Source: Mycoplasma suis str. Illinois
GTDB lineage: Bacteria; Bacillota_I; Bacilli_A; Mycoplasmatales; Mycoplasmoidaceae
Direction of reading: 5' to 3'
Assembly (NCBI RefSeq): GCF_000179035.2
Contig: NC_015155.1
Span: 62,001-126,000 of the forward strand
DNA: 64,000 nt
The notes under the pieces were generated by a model. It did no database searches. It had not been told where the DNA came from and was given only the letters and a program-made list of their open reading frames with translations. This document shows, piece after piece, positions 1 through 10,137 of this stretch (position 1 is the first letter of the stretch; every line of letters starts with the position of its first letter). A program made the translations under genes and the position numbers.

Positions 1-696
1 ATTATTGGAAATCTGAAAATGAACCTTTTGAGACATGAACTTAATTTCTACTTAACAGAGTTAAGAAAGAAATTACAAAATGAAACTCCAAAACATAAGT
101 TTGGTTTGTCTTTTCCATATATATATCTGGAAAAGACTGCCGAAGAAATAGGAGGACAACTTCAAATATTTGCTCAAGATGTACACCACGCAGAAAAAGG
201 AGCATATACTTCCTTCATTTCTGCCCCTCAATTGAGTTCTATTAAGGTTTACTCAACCTTAATAGGACATTCTGAATGTAGAGAAATGGGCCAAACAGAA
301 GAAATTGTTTCTAAGAAGGTTAGATCAGCTCTTCTAAATGGATTAGAAGTTATTTATTGTTGCGGGAAAGATCCACTGAAAGAAATAAAGAATGAATTAT
401 TCTTTTTGAATTCAAAGACTGTAGAAAAAATTTCTATAGCCTTTGAACCTATTAGTGCTATAGGTACTGGAGAAGCAATGCCCCCAGAAGTAGCAGTAAA
501 AAACTTAAAAGCTATAAGAGAATTGGCTATAGATATGTGGGGAGAAAGTGGTAAAAAAATAACTTTACTATATGGAGGATCAGTAAATCAAAAAAATTAT
601 CAAAGTTATCTTTCAGAACCTGCTATAGATGGAATACTAGTAGGTTCTGCAGCCTTAAATATCAATTCCCTTTGAGAAATGGTTATGGGAAGATAG
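1..696 (+). CDS. tpiA: Triosephosphate isomerase (5' end cut by window)
   Basis: Cytosolic glycolytic enzyme interconverting dihydroxyacetone phosphate and glyceraldehyde 3-phosphate. The first visible residues, IIGNLKMN, are the N-terminal GNWKMN motif of the family (Trp replaced by Leu, active-site Lys kept), so only a few residues lie outside the window. Also visible are IGHSE with the catalytic His, FEPISAIGTGE with the catalytic Glu and mobile loop 6, and the phosphate-binding LYGGSV and DGILVGSAAL. The last eight codons include TGA read as Trp at 673; the stop is TAG at 694. gpmI, another glycolytic gene, follows after about 43 bp. Confidence 0.95.
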
Positions 697-739
697 TTTT
701 TGATTAGTAGCTTTTTAAGTAGTTAAATAAATAGTTAGT

Positions 740-2275
740 ATTTCTTCTAACAAAAAAGTAGTTCTAACCATCTTAGATGGTTGAGGACTAAGAGAAGAAA
801 AAGAATGAAATGCAATAGCTAATGCAAACACTCCTAATTTTGATTCACTAAGGGAAAACTTTCCCTCAACTTCTTTAACTGCTTCTGGGGAACTAGTAGG
901 ATTACCCCCATCTCAGATGGGGAATTCAGAAGTAGGGCATCTAAATATTGGTGCAGGAAGAATTGTAGAGACAGGTCTCTACAGAATTAATCAATCTATA
1001 AAAAGAGGGGAATTCCCTAAAATACCAGCAATTCAAGAATTACTTAAAGACTTAAATGGAAACATTAAGTCCAATCTTCATGTATTCATATTGGCTTCTA
1101 AGGGGGGAGTTCACTCCCACCTAGATCACTTATATGAATTCCTTAGAGTTGCTAATAGTTATGGAATTAAATCCTTTGTTCACTTATTCAGTGATGGAAG
1201 AGATGTAGCTCCATCACAATTCTTAGTAGATTTGGAAGAAATTCTTCCAAAACTAAAAGAAACAAATTCTCTTCTAGCTACTATCTCAGGAAGATACTTT
1301 GCTATGGATAGAGATAAAAACTGAGATAGACTAGAAAAAGTTTTAAGAGTAATGACTCTTCAAACTGAAATAGATCGGTTTGAAAATCCAAAAGAATATG
1401 TTTCTAGTCAATATGAAAAGGGAATAACTGATGAATTTATTAGTCCAGCAGCTTCAAAAGAATTTATTTCTTCTGAAAGTGGACTAAAAGAAGGAGATCA
1501 AGTAGTATTTCTTAACTTTAGACCCGATAGAGCAAAACAACTATCTCATGTACTAGTTGGTTCTAAGGGACTATATTCTCATGAATCAGAATTAGTCCCT
1601 AAGAACTTATCACTTCACTCTATATCTGAATATGAGGGAATTTCTTCAACTAGTGTATTTTTTCCTTCACTAGAACTAAAAAATACACTAGGAGAAGTAA
1701 TTCATTCTGCTTCTAAATCACAATTAAGAGCTGCCGAAAGTGAGAAGTACCCACATGTTACTTATTTCTTTGATGGAGGAGTAGAAAAAGAGTTTTCTAA
1801 TATTCAAAAAATAATAGTTCCTTCTCCTAAAGTAGGAACTTACGATAAAGCTCCAGCAATGTCTATTGAAGAGCTGTGCACTTCAATAGAAGAAGCTGTA
1901 CTAGATAAAAAACACGATTTAGTAGTTATTAATTTTGCTAATCCAGACATGGTAGGACATTCTGGAGATTTTGAAGCTACTGTCAAAGCTTGTGAAGCTG
2001 TTGACAGAGCTCTAGGAAGAATATATGAACTATCTAAAAAAACTGGACATACTCTTCTCATTATGGCTGATCATGGAAATGCAGACATAATGAGAGATGA
2101 AAAAGGATTACCACATACTGCTCACACACTATCTCCAGTACCTTTTATAGTGTGTGACTCTTCTTATCAACTTAAAAAAGAAGGTGGTAAACTTGGAGAT
2201 ATAGCACCTACTATATTAGAAATACTAGATTTGGAACAACCTAAAGAGATGACAGGGTCATCTCTTCTAATCTAG
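740..2275 (+). CDS. gpmI: 2,3-bisphosphoglycerate-independent phosphoglycerate mutase
   Basis: Glycolytic enzyme converting 3- to 2-phosphoglycerate, about 511 aa, the usual family length. Visible: the N-terminal metal-binding LDGWG (W is TGA), MGNSEVGHLNIGAGR with the catalytic Ser, HLFSDGRDVAPSQ, FLNFRPDRAKQL, NFANPDMVGHSGDF and the C-terminal metal site ADHGNAD. No ATG, GTG or TTG lies upstream of the LDGWG motif: the frame opens after a TAA at 728 and the candidate starts are ATA (731) or ATT (740). I chose ATT at 740 (ISSNKKVVLTILDGW) because it gives the normal spacing to the motif. It ends 7 bp before deoD. Confidence 0.93.
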
Positions 2276-2282
2276 TATTTAT

Positions 2283-3029
2283 ATGTCTACAGTACACAAT
2301 AGTGCTCCTAAACAATCAATCTCCAAGTTAGTTATTGTTACTGGAGATCCTCTTAGATGTAAGAGAATAGCTAATACTTACTTAAAAGATGTAAAGCTTT
2401 TAAGTGAAGTAAGAAATGTTTATTGTTTTACTGGAACCTATAAAAATATTGAAGTATCAATAATGGCTCATGGAATGGGTATAGGTTCCATGGGAATATA
2501 TAGTTATGAATTATTTGCTCCAGAAATATATGATGCAGATTTATTAATTAGATTAGGAACTTGTGGTGGAATGTCAAAACATATTCAACTAAACGAATTA
2601 GTTTTAGTTGAAAGTATTTTTTCTAATTCCAATTATGGAGAACTTCTTGGAATTAATTCACAAGAAAATATTCAAGTTGATTTTGAATTAATTCAACTAG
2701 CTAAAAAGACTGCAGCCAGTCTTAATTTTCCCCTAAAACCTGTTAAGAATTTCTCAACAGATAATTTTTATTCCAAATATTCTCTTTCAGAATTAGGATT
2801 AAAAACTGGTTGCGATACTGTTGAGATGGAAAGCATTGCACTAGCAGTTAATGCTATGTATCACAAGAAGAAATTCTTAACAATACTAAGTGTTTCTGAT
2901 ATAGAAAGTTCAAATAAAGAAATTATTGAACTTTCTAGAAAGGAAAGAGAAGAAGGTCTAAGTAGAATGTTCTTACTAGGACTAGAGATACTAGTTCAAT
3001 ATGCAAAAAAAACTTCTCACACTAGTTAA
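2283..3029 (+). CDS. deoD: Purine nucleoside phosphorylase, DeoD type
   Basis: Purine salvage: phosphorolysis of purine nucleosides to free base plus (deoxy)ribose 1-phosphate, in the cytosol; 248 aa. Recognised from VTGDPLRCKRIA (phosphate binding), the AHGMGIGSMGIYSYEL segment, IRLGTCGG and the late CDTVEMES with ribose-binding Glu residues. Start is ATG 7 bp after gpmI. Its 3' end overlaps the next gene (start 3001) by 29 bp, so the three genes are probably co-transcribed. Mollicutes lack de novo purine synthesis, so such an enzyme is expected. Confidence 0.9.
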   Translation: MSTVHNSAPKQSISKLVIVTGDPLRCKRIANTYLKDVKLLSEVRNVYCFTGTYKNIEVSIMAHGMGIGSMGIYSYELFAPEIYDADLLIRLGTCGGMSKHIQLNELVLVESIFSNSNYGELLGINSQENIQVDFELIQLAKKTAASLNFPLKPVKNFSTDNFYSKYSLSELGLKTGCDTVEMESIALAVNAMYHKKKFLTILSVSDIESSNKEIIELSRKEREEGLSRMFLLGLEILVQYAKKTSHTS

Positions 3030-4287
3030 TCAGTTTTTAGGAAAGGGGGATGAAGCCCCCTTTCCTGAATTAACGATTAACTCTATTGATTGAACAAGAG
3101 ATTACACTTCTAGTGTTTTAGCTGAAAGAAAATGAATAATAAAGTCACTGCAGAATGACTTTAATACTTCAGAAGAGGAATCAGAATTTTTCAAAAATGA
3201 AAAATACTGATCTGAATCTAAAGTTAAAAAACTATATCAGTTATCTAATTTCCCACATTTACTAGAAAATAGTTATTTTTATAGAAGACCAAAGTCTTCT
3301 GGTCTTCTATTTCTAGATCATTTACATTATCATGACAAAGAATTAGAAAAATCAATTCATAAATCACACCTATCTTTTTTAGATAGGTTTGAAAGTGATT
3401 CTTCTTTTATTGATTTTGAAAATTCAAATTCTTATTCACAATTAATTAACTTTGAAGATTTCAAAGAAGAAAAAGAAGATAAGAGAAAACAAGTTCAAAA
3501 AGAAAATCTATTTTCTGAATTAGTTAAGCTAAATCTTTCTCGCGAATGCGAGGATTTAGCAAAAAAAATATCTGAGATGTCCACAAGTATTATCTCTTCA
3601 TCCCTGAAGAGAGAAGTTCAACAATTTAAGCCTAAAAAGTGAAAGAATTGAGCTACAACAACTTCTCTTATCCCAAGAAAAATGGTTTCACTCGATACTT
3701 CTATTCCACACCTCTTCCTTAAGAACTTTCTTCAAACAGGATTGACTCCTGTTGAAAGTTCTCTTATTCCTGTTGGAGTTCTTACAAGAAATTTTGTGAA
3801 ATTTACTGAGAGATTCTCAGTATTGAGACATATTAGTAAGGAAGAAGTAGATAAAAAAATGGAAGGAGCTAGAGGTCTTAATGTACATAAAGATTATGTA
3901 CAGTGAGTTGATCCAGAGGAAAAATGATTCTATACATTTTTACCTCTGTTAAATCTTTACTTTGATAGATTCAGAGAAAGATATGTACATACTTCTATTA
4001 CTACTTGAGAGGAACCTGAAGGATTCCTCTCATTAGCAGATGTAGAAACAGGAGATAGTTTATCTTTCTCTGAAGACTATAGGAGACCTGTATTCTTGTA
4101 TGAGGGAATTCCTCCCCTAACTATAGGGGAGGATCTTCATACTATAGGAAACTTAATAGATTCCTATGAAAAGGAAAGTCAAGAAATAAATAAGAAAGAA
4201 CTAGAAGAAGGCGGATTAGCCATCTCTAGTTCTTCAATTGATTTAGACAACTGTCTAAAGTGAATTAAGCAAGAAATGGTGGATTAG
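3001..4287 (+). CDS. Unknown protein, first of three consecutive unknown genes
   Basis: 428 aa, not recognised. It opens with ATG at 3001 inside the deoD 3' end (MQKKLLTLVNQFLGKGDE) and contains many TGA Trp codons (e.g. 3091, 3133, 3904, 4261), so it is invisible with the standard code. It is rich in Glu, Lys, Ser and Leu, with no signal peptide or clear membrane segment. The middle part (about residues 228-300) has PRKMVSLDTSIPHLF and FTERFSVLRHI; the last third has FDRFRERYVHTS. Its TAG overlaps the GTG of the next gene by one base, pointing to translational coupling. Function unknown, probably cytosolic. Confidence 0.8.
3039..3066. repeat. Hairpin inside a coding region
   Basis: Arms AGGAAAGGGGG (3039-3049) and CCCCCTTTCCT (3056-3066) with a 6-nt loop, a perfect 11-bp stem. 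It lies 10 bp past the deoD stop and looks like its terminator, but no T-run follows and it sits in codons 13-22 of the next gene. It is one of many perfect inverted repeats inside genes in this window. Confidence 0.7.
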
Positions 4288-5585
4288 TGAAGAAACTTAG
4301 AAGGAAGAAAGTTCAACCTTCTAAATTTGAACTTTCTCCTGAAAGTTTCTTTCTTCCAAACAAAATCTCTCAGGAAAATCAAAGAAATCTTGAAAGTTTT
4401 AGACGAATTTATTGAAGAACAAGAGAAAGACTTTTATTTCTTTGAAAAAAAGAAGCTTCTGAAAAAGAAATAAAAATAAGTAGTAGGTTTGAACATATAT
4501 GTTCAGAAAGTTGTTCAAACCTAAAAGCAAAAAAATTAGAAAAGATTCCCTATAGGGTAAGCGCAATACCCTTAGAAAAAAGTGCTATCAAACATAAAAC
4601 TCTTGGAGCTAAATCTAAGAGAAGCTCCAAGAAAACCAAAAAAGAATTATGACCAGTTCAGGAATTTAAACCATTTGATGGTTTCACTACACCTTCAGAA
4701 GTTATTCCAACTTCTGAACCCTCTAAAACTTGTGTATTAAGTGAAAGAGAAAAGAAGTTACCTGAATACTGGAAAGACTTAAAAAGTTCTTCTAAGTATT
4801 CAGCTACTTCTCTTCACAAAGTATTTAATGAGAAATTCAGTGAGTACGATGTACTTCACTATTCAATTGATGATGATTTTTCAATGAAATATTTGAAAAA
4901 TCAATATTTTGAAAATTATTTAAGTGAAAAAGAATTGGAAGTTCCTATAAATAGGGAGCTAGCTCCCATATTTAATAGTCTGAATAAGTTATTAAATGAA
5001 CAACCTTTTCTTGTACTTCCTATTAGACCTTCAGCTCTAATATATTCTTTACTTCCAGAGCTGGATGGAATCCATGCTGAATTTAAGAAGTACAAGATTG
5101 ATAGAAGTAAAAGTAAAAGAGTTTCACTCAAAGATGTTTGAGTGCAAGGTAAGGGACTTCTATCAAAAAATCTATTGAGCTTTTCTCCTTCTGTTTCTTA
5201 CTTCTCTACAAGCTTGATTCAAAGCTTGAATAGAAGAGAATGAAGAAGCTTCGCTAAAGTAAGAGAGTTTGATATAAATGATTTCTCTCTTACTTGTTAT
5301 AGCGCAATGAATCCATTCACTAGTTCAAGCAATGACAGATTACTTAAGCTAAGTGAAAAACTTACTAGAAAGGTTTATTGAAGAGGTAAGCTTACCTCTG
5401 GATTCCTAATCACTAATAATGCACTAGAGTGAGAAGGAGAAGCTCCTAACTTCGAGAGAGAAGTATTAATGGATAATTATGAATTTACTTCTTTCTCTCA
5501 ACCTAGTTTTTATTGGGCAAAAGAATATCAAAATTCTTTACCCAATAAAAACAGTGTTAGGGTTATCGGGAATAAGCGGATCTAA
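4287..5585 (+). CDS. Unknown protein, second of three
   Basis: 432 aa, not recognised. The start is GTG at 4287, which shares its first base with the stop of the upstream gene (TAGTG). The N-terminus is very basic (VKKLRRKKVQPSKFEL), followed by a Lys/Arg/Ser-rich region to about residue 150 and a more globular Leu/Phe-rich half with NRELAPIFNSLNKLL and LVLPIRPSALIYSLL. In-frame TGA codons (e.g. 5139) are Trp. No membrane segment is obvious. The basic N-terminus could contact nucleic acid or membrane lipid, but that is a guess. Likely co-expressed with the genes on either side. Confidence 0.8.
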
Positions 5586-5652
5586 AAGGCTAAAGAGTTA
5601 AAAAAAGCTTTAAAATTCAGCTTAGAAATAATTAAACTTTAAGAATTATGTT

Positions 5653-6774
5653 TTGAATTTGAAGAAAAAGAAAAAGAAACCAGACTACCTCATTAAATTA
5701 GATCTTCAATTTGAAAATGAGGTAGTCTGAGGAATAAAAAATGTATCAGATAAGTTCTTTACTTTCTATCTCCATCATGGAGAAAAAATTCAATGAGATA
5801 AGCAACCATCTGAAGAGATAAAGGAAGAAAAAGAAGTTCTAACTGATGAACAAATATCTGAAAAGTTAGATTCTCTTCCTGAAAAGGAAGGAGAATCAGA
5901 AAAACTAGAAGAAAGAATAGATACTGAATCTATTACTTTACCTCCTTATCCTACATTAGAAGAAGAACAACAATCTAAAGAAGAGGAGGTAAAGGAAGAA
6001 GAAATAGTATCTTCTGTAGAAACTCCAGAAGAACCAAAACAAGAAGAACAAGAAGTTAATAAAATGCATCAACCTCTTCAAGAGCCTGTAGTAGATAAGA
6101 GGAGAAGAGGTTGATTAAGTAAAGAAAAACAAGAAGAAGATGTGAAGCCAGCTCCTCTTGATCTTCTTAAGATGCAAACAATTCAAGAAAATCTTGATAC
6201 TGAACAAGTGTTTCCGGAGGGATCTCCTCTGGAAAGAGATGCAGATGCAGATCTAGAAAGTGAAGAGCATGAAAAGATGGCTAAAGAGAAAGAAAAAGAT
6301 AGTCTCGAAGATAAGAGACTATCTATAGCCTATAACATAAAGGATTTCCCACTTGCTGAACCTCCACTAATAAATGAACTTTGTGAAGCTCACAAAATAT
6401 TCTTTGATTATCTATCAAAATTGCAAGAAACTCACACACCTACTGATTTCCAAACAGCTTACAACATTCAAGACAGAATAGCTTATTTGATAGATAATCA
6501 AACATTACTTTACAAGTCTTTAACTAAGCAATTAATTAAGTATCTAAATAGAATAAATGAAAAATTAAAGAACTATTATGATGAGATAACCTTAAAACAA
6601 GAAGATTTGCGCAAATTAAATGCTCAAATATCTAGATTTAATGAATATGATAGAAAGACTAGAGAAAGATTAAGTTTTGCAGAAGAAGATACACAAACTC
6701 TTAAAGTACAAGCTAAGACTTATCAAGATCAAATTGAATCTATTACAAACTTACAAGAAAGTACTGGAACTTAA
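5653..6774 (+). CDS. Unknown acidic coiled-coil protein, third of three
   Basis: About 373 aa. The frame opens after a TAA near 5626 and holds no ATG before residue 100, so TTG at 5653 (or 5659) is the likely start. A Lys-rich start (NLKKKKKKPDYLIK) is followed by a long Glu/Lys/Gln-rich, Pro-containing region (about residues 50-200) and a C-terminal heptad-like helical part (YLNRINEKLKNYYDE, LRKLNAQISRF) suggesting a coiled coil. Acidic repeat plus coiled coil recalls mollicute cytoskeletal or attachment-organelle proteins in composition only; I see no homology to a named one. Confidence 0.72.
5681..5729. repeat. 14-bp perfect inverted repeat within a gene
   Basis: CAGACTACCTCATT (5681-5694) is exactly complementary to AATGAGGTAGTCTG (5716-5729) across a 21-nt loop. 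It lies in the 5' part of the acidic coiled-coil gene. Confidence 0.85.
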
Positions 6775-6853
6775 AAAAATACTAACTACTAGAAAAAGTA
6801 GTTAAAAAATGTTTTTTTTAACTAAAAATGTTTTTCTAAAACCACTAAGTCAT

Positions 6854-6882
6854 TAAAAATCTTCCTTAAAGGAAGATTTTTA
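6854..6882 (+). terminator. Rho-independent-like terminator before potA
   Basis: Perfect 13-bp stem TAAAAATCTTCCT / AGGAAGATTTTTA with loop TAA; the 3' arm contains a run of five T. It lies between the acidic coiled-coil gene and potA and would separate the two units. Confidence 0.6.
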
Positions 6883-6917
6883 GTGTGCTAGCTATTCTTA
6901 TGTTTTTGTAGCAGTAC

Positions 6918-8327
6918 ATGACTGCTTGGGAAGAGTCTGTACCTCTTCTTGAATTGCAGTCGATAACCAAGAGATACGAGTCTAAAGGACAAATAATATT
7001 AGATAACTTCAATTTAAAAATTGAAGAAGGATCATTTGTAACTATTATTGGTCCTTCCGGATCTGGAAAGACCACAATACTTAATTTGATTGCAGGCTTT
7101 ATAAAGCCTGACAAAGGAAGAATACTTCTTTCAGGAATAGACATCAAAGATATTCCCCCTCATAAAAGACCTACATCTACAGTATTTCAAGACTATGCTC
7201 TTTTCCCGCACATGGATGTCTATTCCAATATAGCTTTCGGTCTACGTAAAAAAAGAATTCAACTGGAAAATCCTTTAGACCAAAAGATAAAAAAAGTAAA
7301 TTACTTACTTAGTAAGTCCAAATTAAAAAGTATTAGAAAGCTGGAACAGCTTTCTAGAGAAACTACTAAGTACACTAACTTACTTAAAAAGTGAATAACT
7401 TATATATCTAGGGAGAGCACTCCAAAGAGAGGGCTCTACTATAAGTGCATAATGTTTTATTCGGGAATCATTAAGTCTAAGTTACTTGACTTAGACTATT
7501 GAAAATCTTGATGGGAATATTATCCCATCCTGAGAGAAAAAGAACTTAGATATAAATATCTTTCTAGACCTTTTTCTGAAGAAGAAATGAGAGAAAAAGT
7601 AAAGCAAATTATCTCTCTAGTTGGACTAGAGAGTTATGAACATTCTGATATAGATACTCTTTCTGGAGGTACTAAGCAAAAAGTGGCTCTAGCTAGAGCT
7701 CTTATAACTGAACCTCAAATAGTTTTGCTAGATGAGCCACTTTCTGCAATTGACAAAGATATGAGAGAAAAAATGCAAATAGAACTTAAGAGATTGCACC
7801 AAACTCTTAAGTTAACTTTCCTTCTAATTACACACGATCAGAAAGAAGCACTTCTTCTTTCTGACAAAATAGTTGTTCTTAAAAAGGGAAAGATAGAGCA
7901 AATAGGAACTCCCTCAGAAATATATGACTCACCAGTTAATGAATGAGTTGCTAACTTTATGGGTAAATCCAATATATTTGAGGGAGTCTATCTTTCCCCA
8001 GAAGAAGTTAGAGTAAATCAACTTCTTTTTCAAATATCTAATGTCAGGGGATTTAGGCAGAATGAGAGAGTAAAAATAATGATTAGGCCAGAAGACTACG
8101 ATGTAGTCGAACTGGGAAAAGGATTTATATCCGTTGAAGTAATTGACACTATATATAAAGGTCAATTATGAGAGCTTAAGTGTCTTTTTTTTGATTCCAT
8201 TATTTATGTTGAAAACTTCAATGAAATCAAAAAAGGAGCTCAAATAGATCTTCTTTGAGATCCTATTGATGTTCACTTAATGAAATTTGAAAGTGAAGAT
8301 AAAAAAACTTCTTCAATATGAAACTAG
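6918..8327 (+). CDS. potA: Spermidine/putrescine ABC importer, ATPase subunit
   Basis: ATPase energising polyamine uptake, on the inner face of the membrane with PotB/PotC; 469 aa. Visible in order: Walker A GPSGSGKTTILN, Q-loop VFQDYALFPHMDVYSNIAFGL, then an insertion of about 110 residues (LRKKRIQLENPLDQK to about EEEMREKVKQII), signature LSGGTKQKVALARAL, Walker B IVLLDEPLSAID and H-loop LLITHDQKE. After residue ~340 comes the C-terminal regulatory part (GEKIMIRPED-like: ERVKIMIRPEDYDVV). Larger than the usual ~370 aa; other mycoplasmas also have long PotA. Its end overlaps the potB start (ATG at 8318) by 10 bp. Confidence 0.92.
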
Positions 8328-9238
8328 TTTTTAACTGAGTTTCTTCTAAGGTAAGAAGGGTTGAACCCTTCTTGATACCTTTCATAATTTTTGTATTTTT
8401 AGCAATAGTAGTGCCAGCACTACTATTGACTAAATATAGTTTTCAAGCCATTGGATCTCCTCAGTTAGCCGAAAGACTAACTGGAAATATATTTGGAACA
8501 TTAGGATTAAGTTTTTTTGTTTCTATTTGTGCTCTTCTATTAACTCTTTGCATATCTTTTCCACTAGCTGTTCTTATTTGATTTGCTTGTTCAAGCAAAT
8601 CTAAAAAGACAATATTACTTCTCTTAACTTTTCCCCTATTAAGTAATTACTTTGTTAAGTTAATAGGGTTAAAGAGTGTATTTGACTTCTTTAATGGAAG
8701 TCTAAATAGCACTTCTGGTATAGGTTACACAATAATAGGGCTAACTTATTTAGCCCTACCTCTTGTAACCTATAACTTCATAAATACTCTTTCTAGCTTA
8801 CCTAAAGTAAAGAATTGAGCTGTTAAAGATTTAGGTTATACATTCTGGGGAGAATTATTCTTTTTAATTCTCCCCTGATCTAAAACAGCTTTTTGATCTT
8901 CCTCAATTCTTTTCTTCTTACCTTCTTTATTTACTACTTTTATATCTGAGTTCCTGAATCACGATACAGGAACTCAGATGATAGGAGAAATAATTTCTCA
9001 AATTTCTAATATGGCTATTGGTTCAGATGAATCTAAACCATTTGTAGCTTTTCTAGCTAGCTTTTTATTTACCATCGCTATTCTCTTTCTAGTATTTAGC
9101 TCTTTAATTGTTCGTTCTATTAAGAGTGTTGCGAGTTGAGTGAAAGAACGAACAACTCTAAATAGAAATAAAAAACTTCGACAGCAAAACAAAATAGATA
9201 TTCTCTTTCCCCAAAGATTGGGGACAGGAAATATCTAG
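8318..9238 (+). CDS. potB: Spermidine/putrescine ABC importer, permease PotB
   Basis: Membrane permease of the polyamine importer, 306 aa, the first of the two. It starts at ATG 8318 inside the potA end. Hydrophobic segments include PFIIFVFLAIVVPALLL, LGLSFFVSICALLLTL and FVAFLASFLFTIAILFLVF. The cytoplasmic EAA loop that docks onto PotA is recognisable as KDLGYTFWGELFFLILPW. All three Trp codons in the loop region except one are TGA. The C-terminus is basic. The gene carries several perfect inverted repeats (see separate entries). Confidence 0.87.
8403..8428. repeat. 12-bp inverted repeat, 2-nt loop, in potB
   Basis: CAATAGTAGTGC (8403-8414) and GCACTACTATTG (8417-8428) are perfectly complementary with only CA between them. 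The repeat encodes part of the first transmembrane helix of PotB. Confidence 0.85.
8719..8774. repeat. Nested inverted repeats in potB
   Basis: Outer arms TATAGGTTACA (8719-8729) and TGTAACCTATA (8764-8774), 11 bp perfect; inside them TAGGGCTAA (8736-8744) pairs with TTAGCCCTA (8750-8758). Two concentric perfect hairpins within one stretch of coding sequence. Confidence 0.85.
8944..8979. repeat. 13-bp inverted repeat in potB
   Basis: ATCTGAGTTCCTG (8944-8956) and CAGGAACTCAGAT (8967-8979) are perfectly complementary with a 10-nt loop, in the coding sequence of the permease. Confidence 0.85.
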
Positions 9239-9241
9239 AAG

Positions 9242-10135
9242 TTGCAGTACTTTTTAAATTTCAAACTTCTTGATAGTGCTAAATGACTAACACTATCGAA
9301 ACGAACAGTTATTTTTCTTTTTTTCGCTGCCATTTATTTTCCCTGACTGACAATAGTTTTTTTGTCATTCAAGGAAACTAATGAGAAGGGAATCATTTCT
9401 ACAGATTTGAGTGATGTCACTCAAAAGTGAACATTTCAAAATTATTTCGACTTATTTTCCCTTCAACCAGGGAAAAATGATTCTTTTTGAAGAAGTCTTT
9501 GAAATTCTCTAACTATTGCTTTTGCTTCAGTGTGCCCCGCACTCTGAATATCTATTATTAGCTCCTTCGCTATTTGAAAGAAAGGAGGAAGACTAAAACC
9601 TTTAGTCTTCAAAATATCTAATCTTTCTATTTCTTCTCCAGAGATAATTCAAGGATTATCTTTTATGCTTTTATTTAGTGCAGTTCTACTACCACTAGGA
9701 TTTAATTTTGGATTTCCAACTATAATCCTTTCTCATATAGCTTTTCTAGTTCCCTATGGGATAATACTTATTTATCCCAAACTAGAAAAGCTAAATAAAA
9801 AACTATTACTAGCTAGTTTTGATTTGAATTGTGGAGAAATAGAAACATTACTTAAGGTAATAATTCCACAATTAAAAGGGTCAATAATATTGTCTTTCTT
9901 AGTATTGACCCTTTTATCAATGGATGACTTTATTATTACTAACTTAGTTAAGGGAAGAATTATTACCTTAACTACTCAAATGTACACAATGAAGAAGGGA
10001 GTAAAAGTATGAGCCCTTACTTTTGGCTCATTACTTTTACTAGGTTCTATGTTCTTCTTTTTTGTAATTAAACCTTGTTTTAAGTTCAGAAGAAAGAGAA
10101 ATAAGTCTAATATTTCTCTTTTGAATTTTCTTTAG
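9242..10135 (+). CDS. potC: Spermidine/putrescine ABC importer, permease PotC
   Basis: Second permease of the polyamine importer, 297 aa. No ATG is available near the N-terminus; TTG at 9242, four bases after the potB stop, is the likely start (LQYFLNFKLLDSAKW). Membrane segments: TVIFLFFAAIYFPWLTIVFL, SLTIAFASVCPALWISII, FMLLFSAVLLPLGF, HIAFLVPYGIILIYP and ALTFGSLLLLGSMFFFFVI. The EAA docking loop reads ASFDLNCGEIETLLKVIIPQ. It ends 2 bp before potD. Confidence 0.87.
9738..9793. repeat. Nested 14-bp inverted repeat in potC
   Basis: TAGCTTTTCTAGTT (9738-9751) pairs perfectly with AACTAGAAAAGCTA (9780-9793); between them GGGATAA (9758-9764) pairs with TTATCCC (9772-9778). The structure encodes a membrane helix and the following loop. 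Confidence 0.85.
9873..9916. repeat. 14-bp inverted repeat in potC
   Basis: TAAAAGGGTCAATA (9873-9886) and TATTGACCCTTTTA (9903-9916) are perfectly complementary with a 16-nt loop, about 80 bp downstream of the preceding nested repeat. Confidence 0.85.
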
Positions 10136-10137
10136 AG

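Noticed and set aside
1840-2061. - strand frame of 73 codons inside gpmI
   Set aside because: Antisense shadow of a conserved enzyme; no motif, no start context.
3036-3066. Terminator of deoD
   Set aside because: The hairpin is good but lies inside the next coding frame (ATG 3001) and lacks a T-run.
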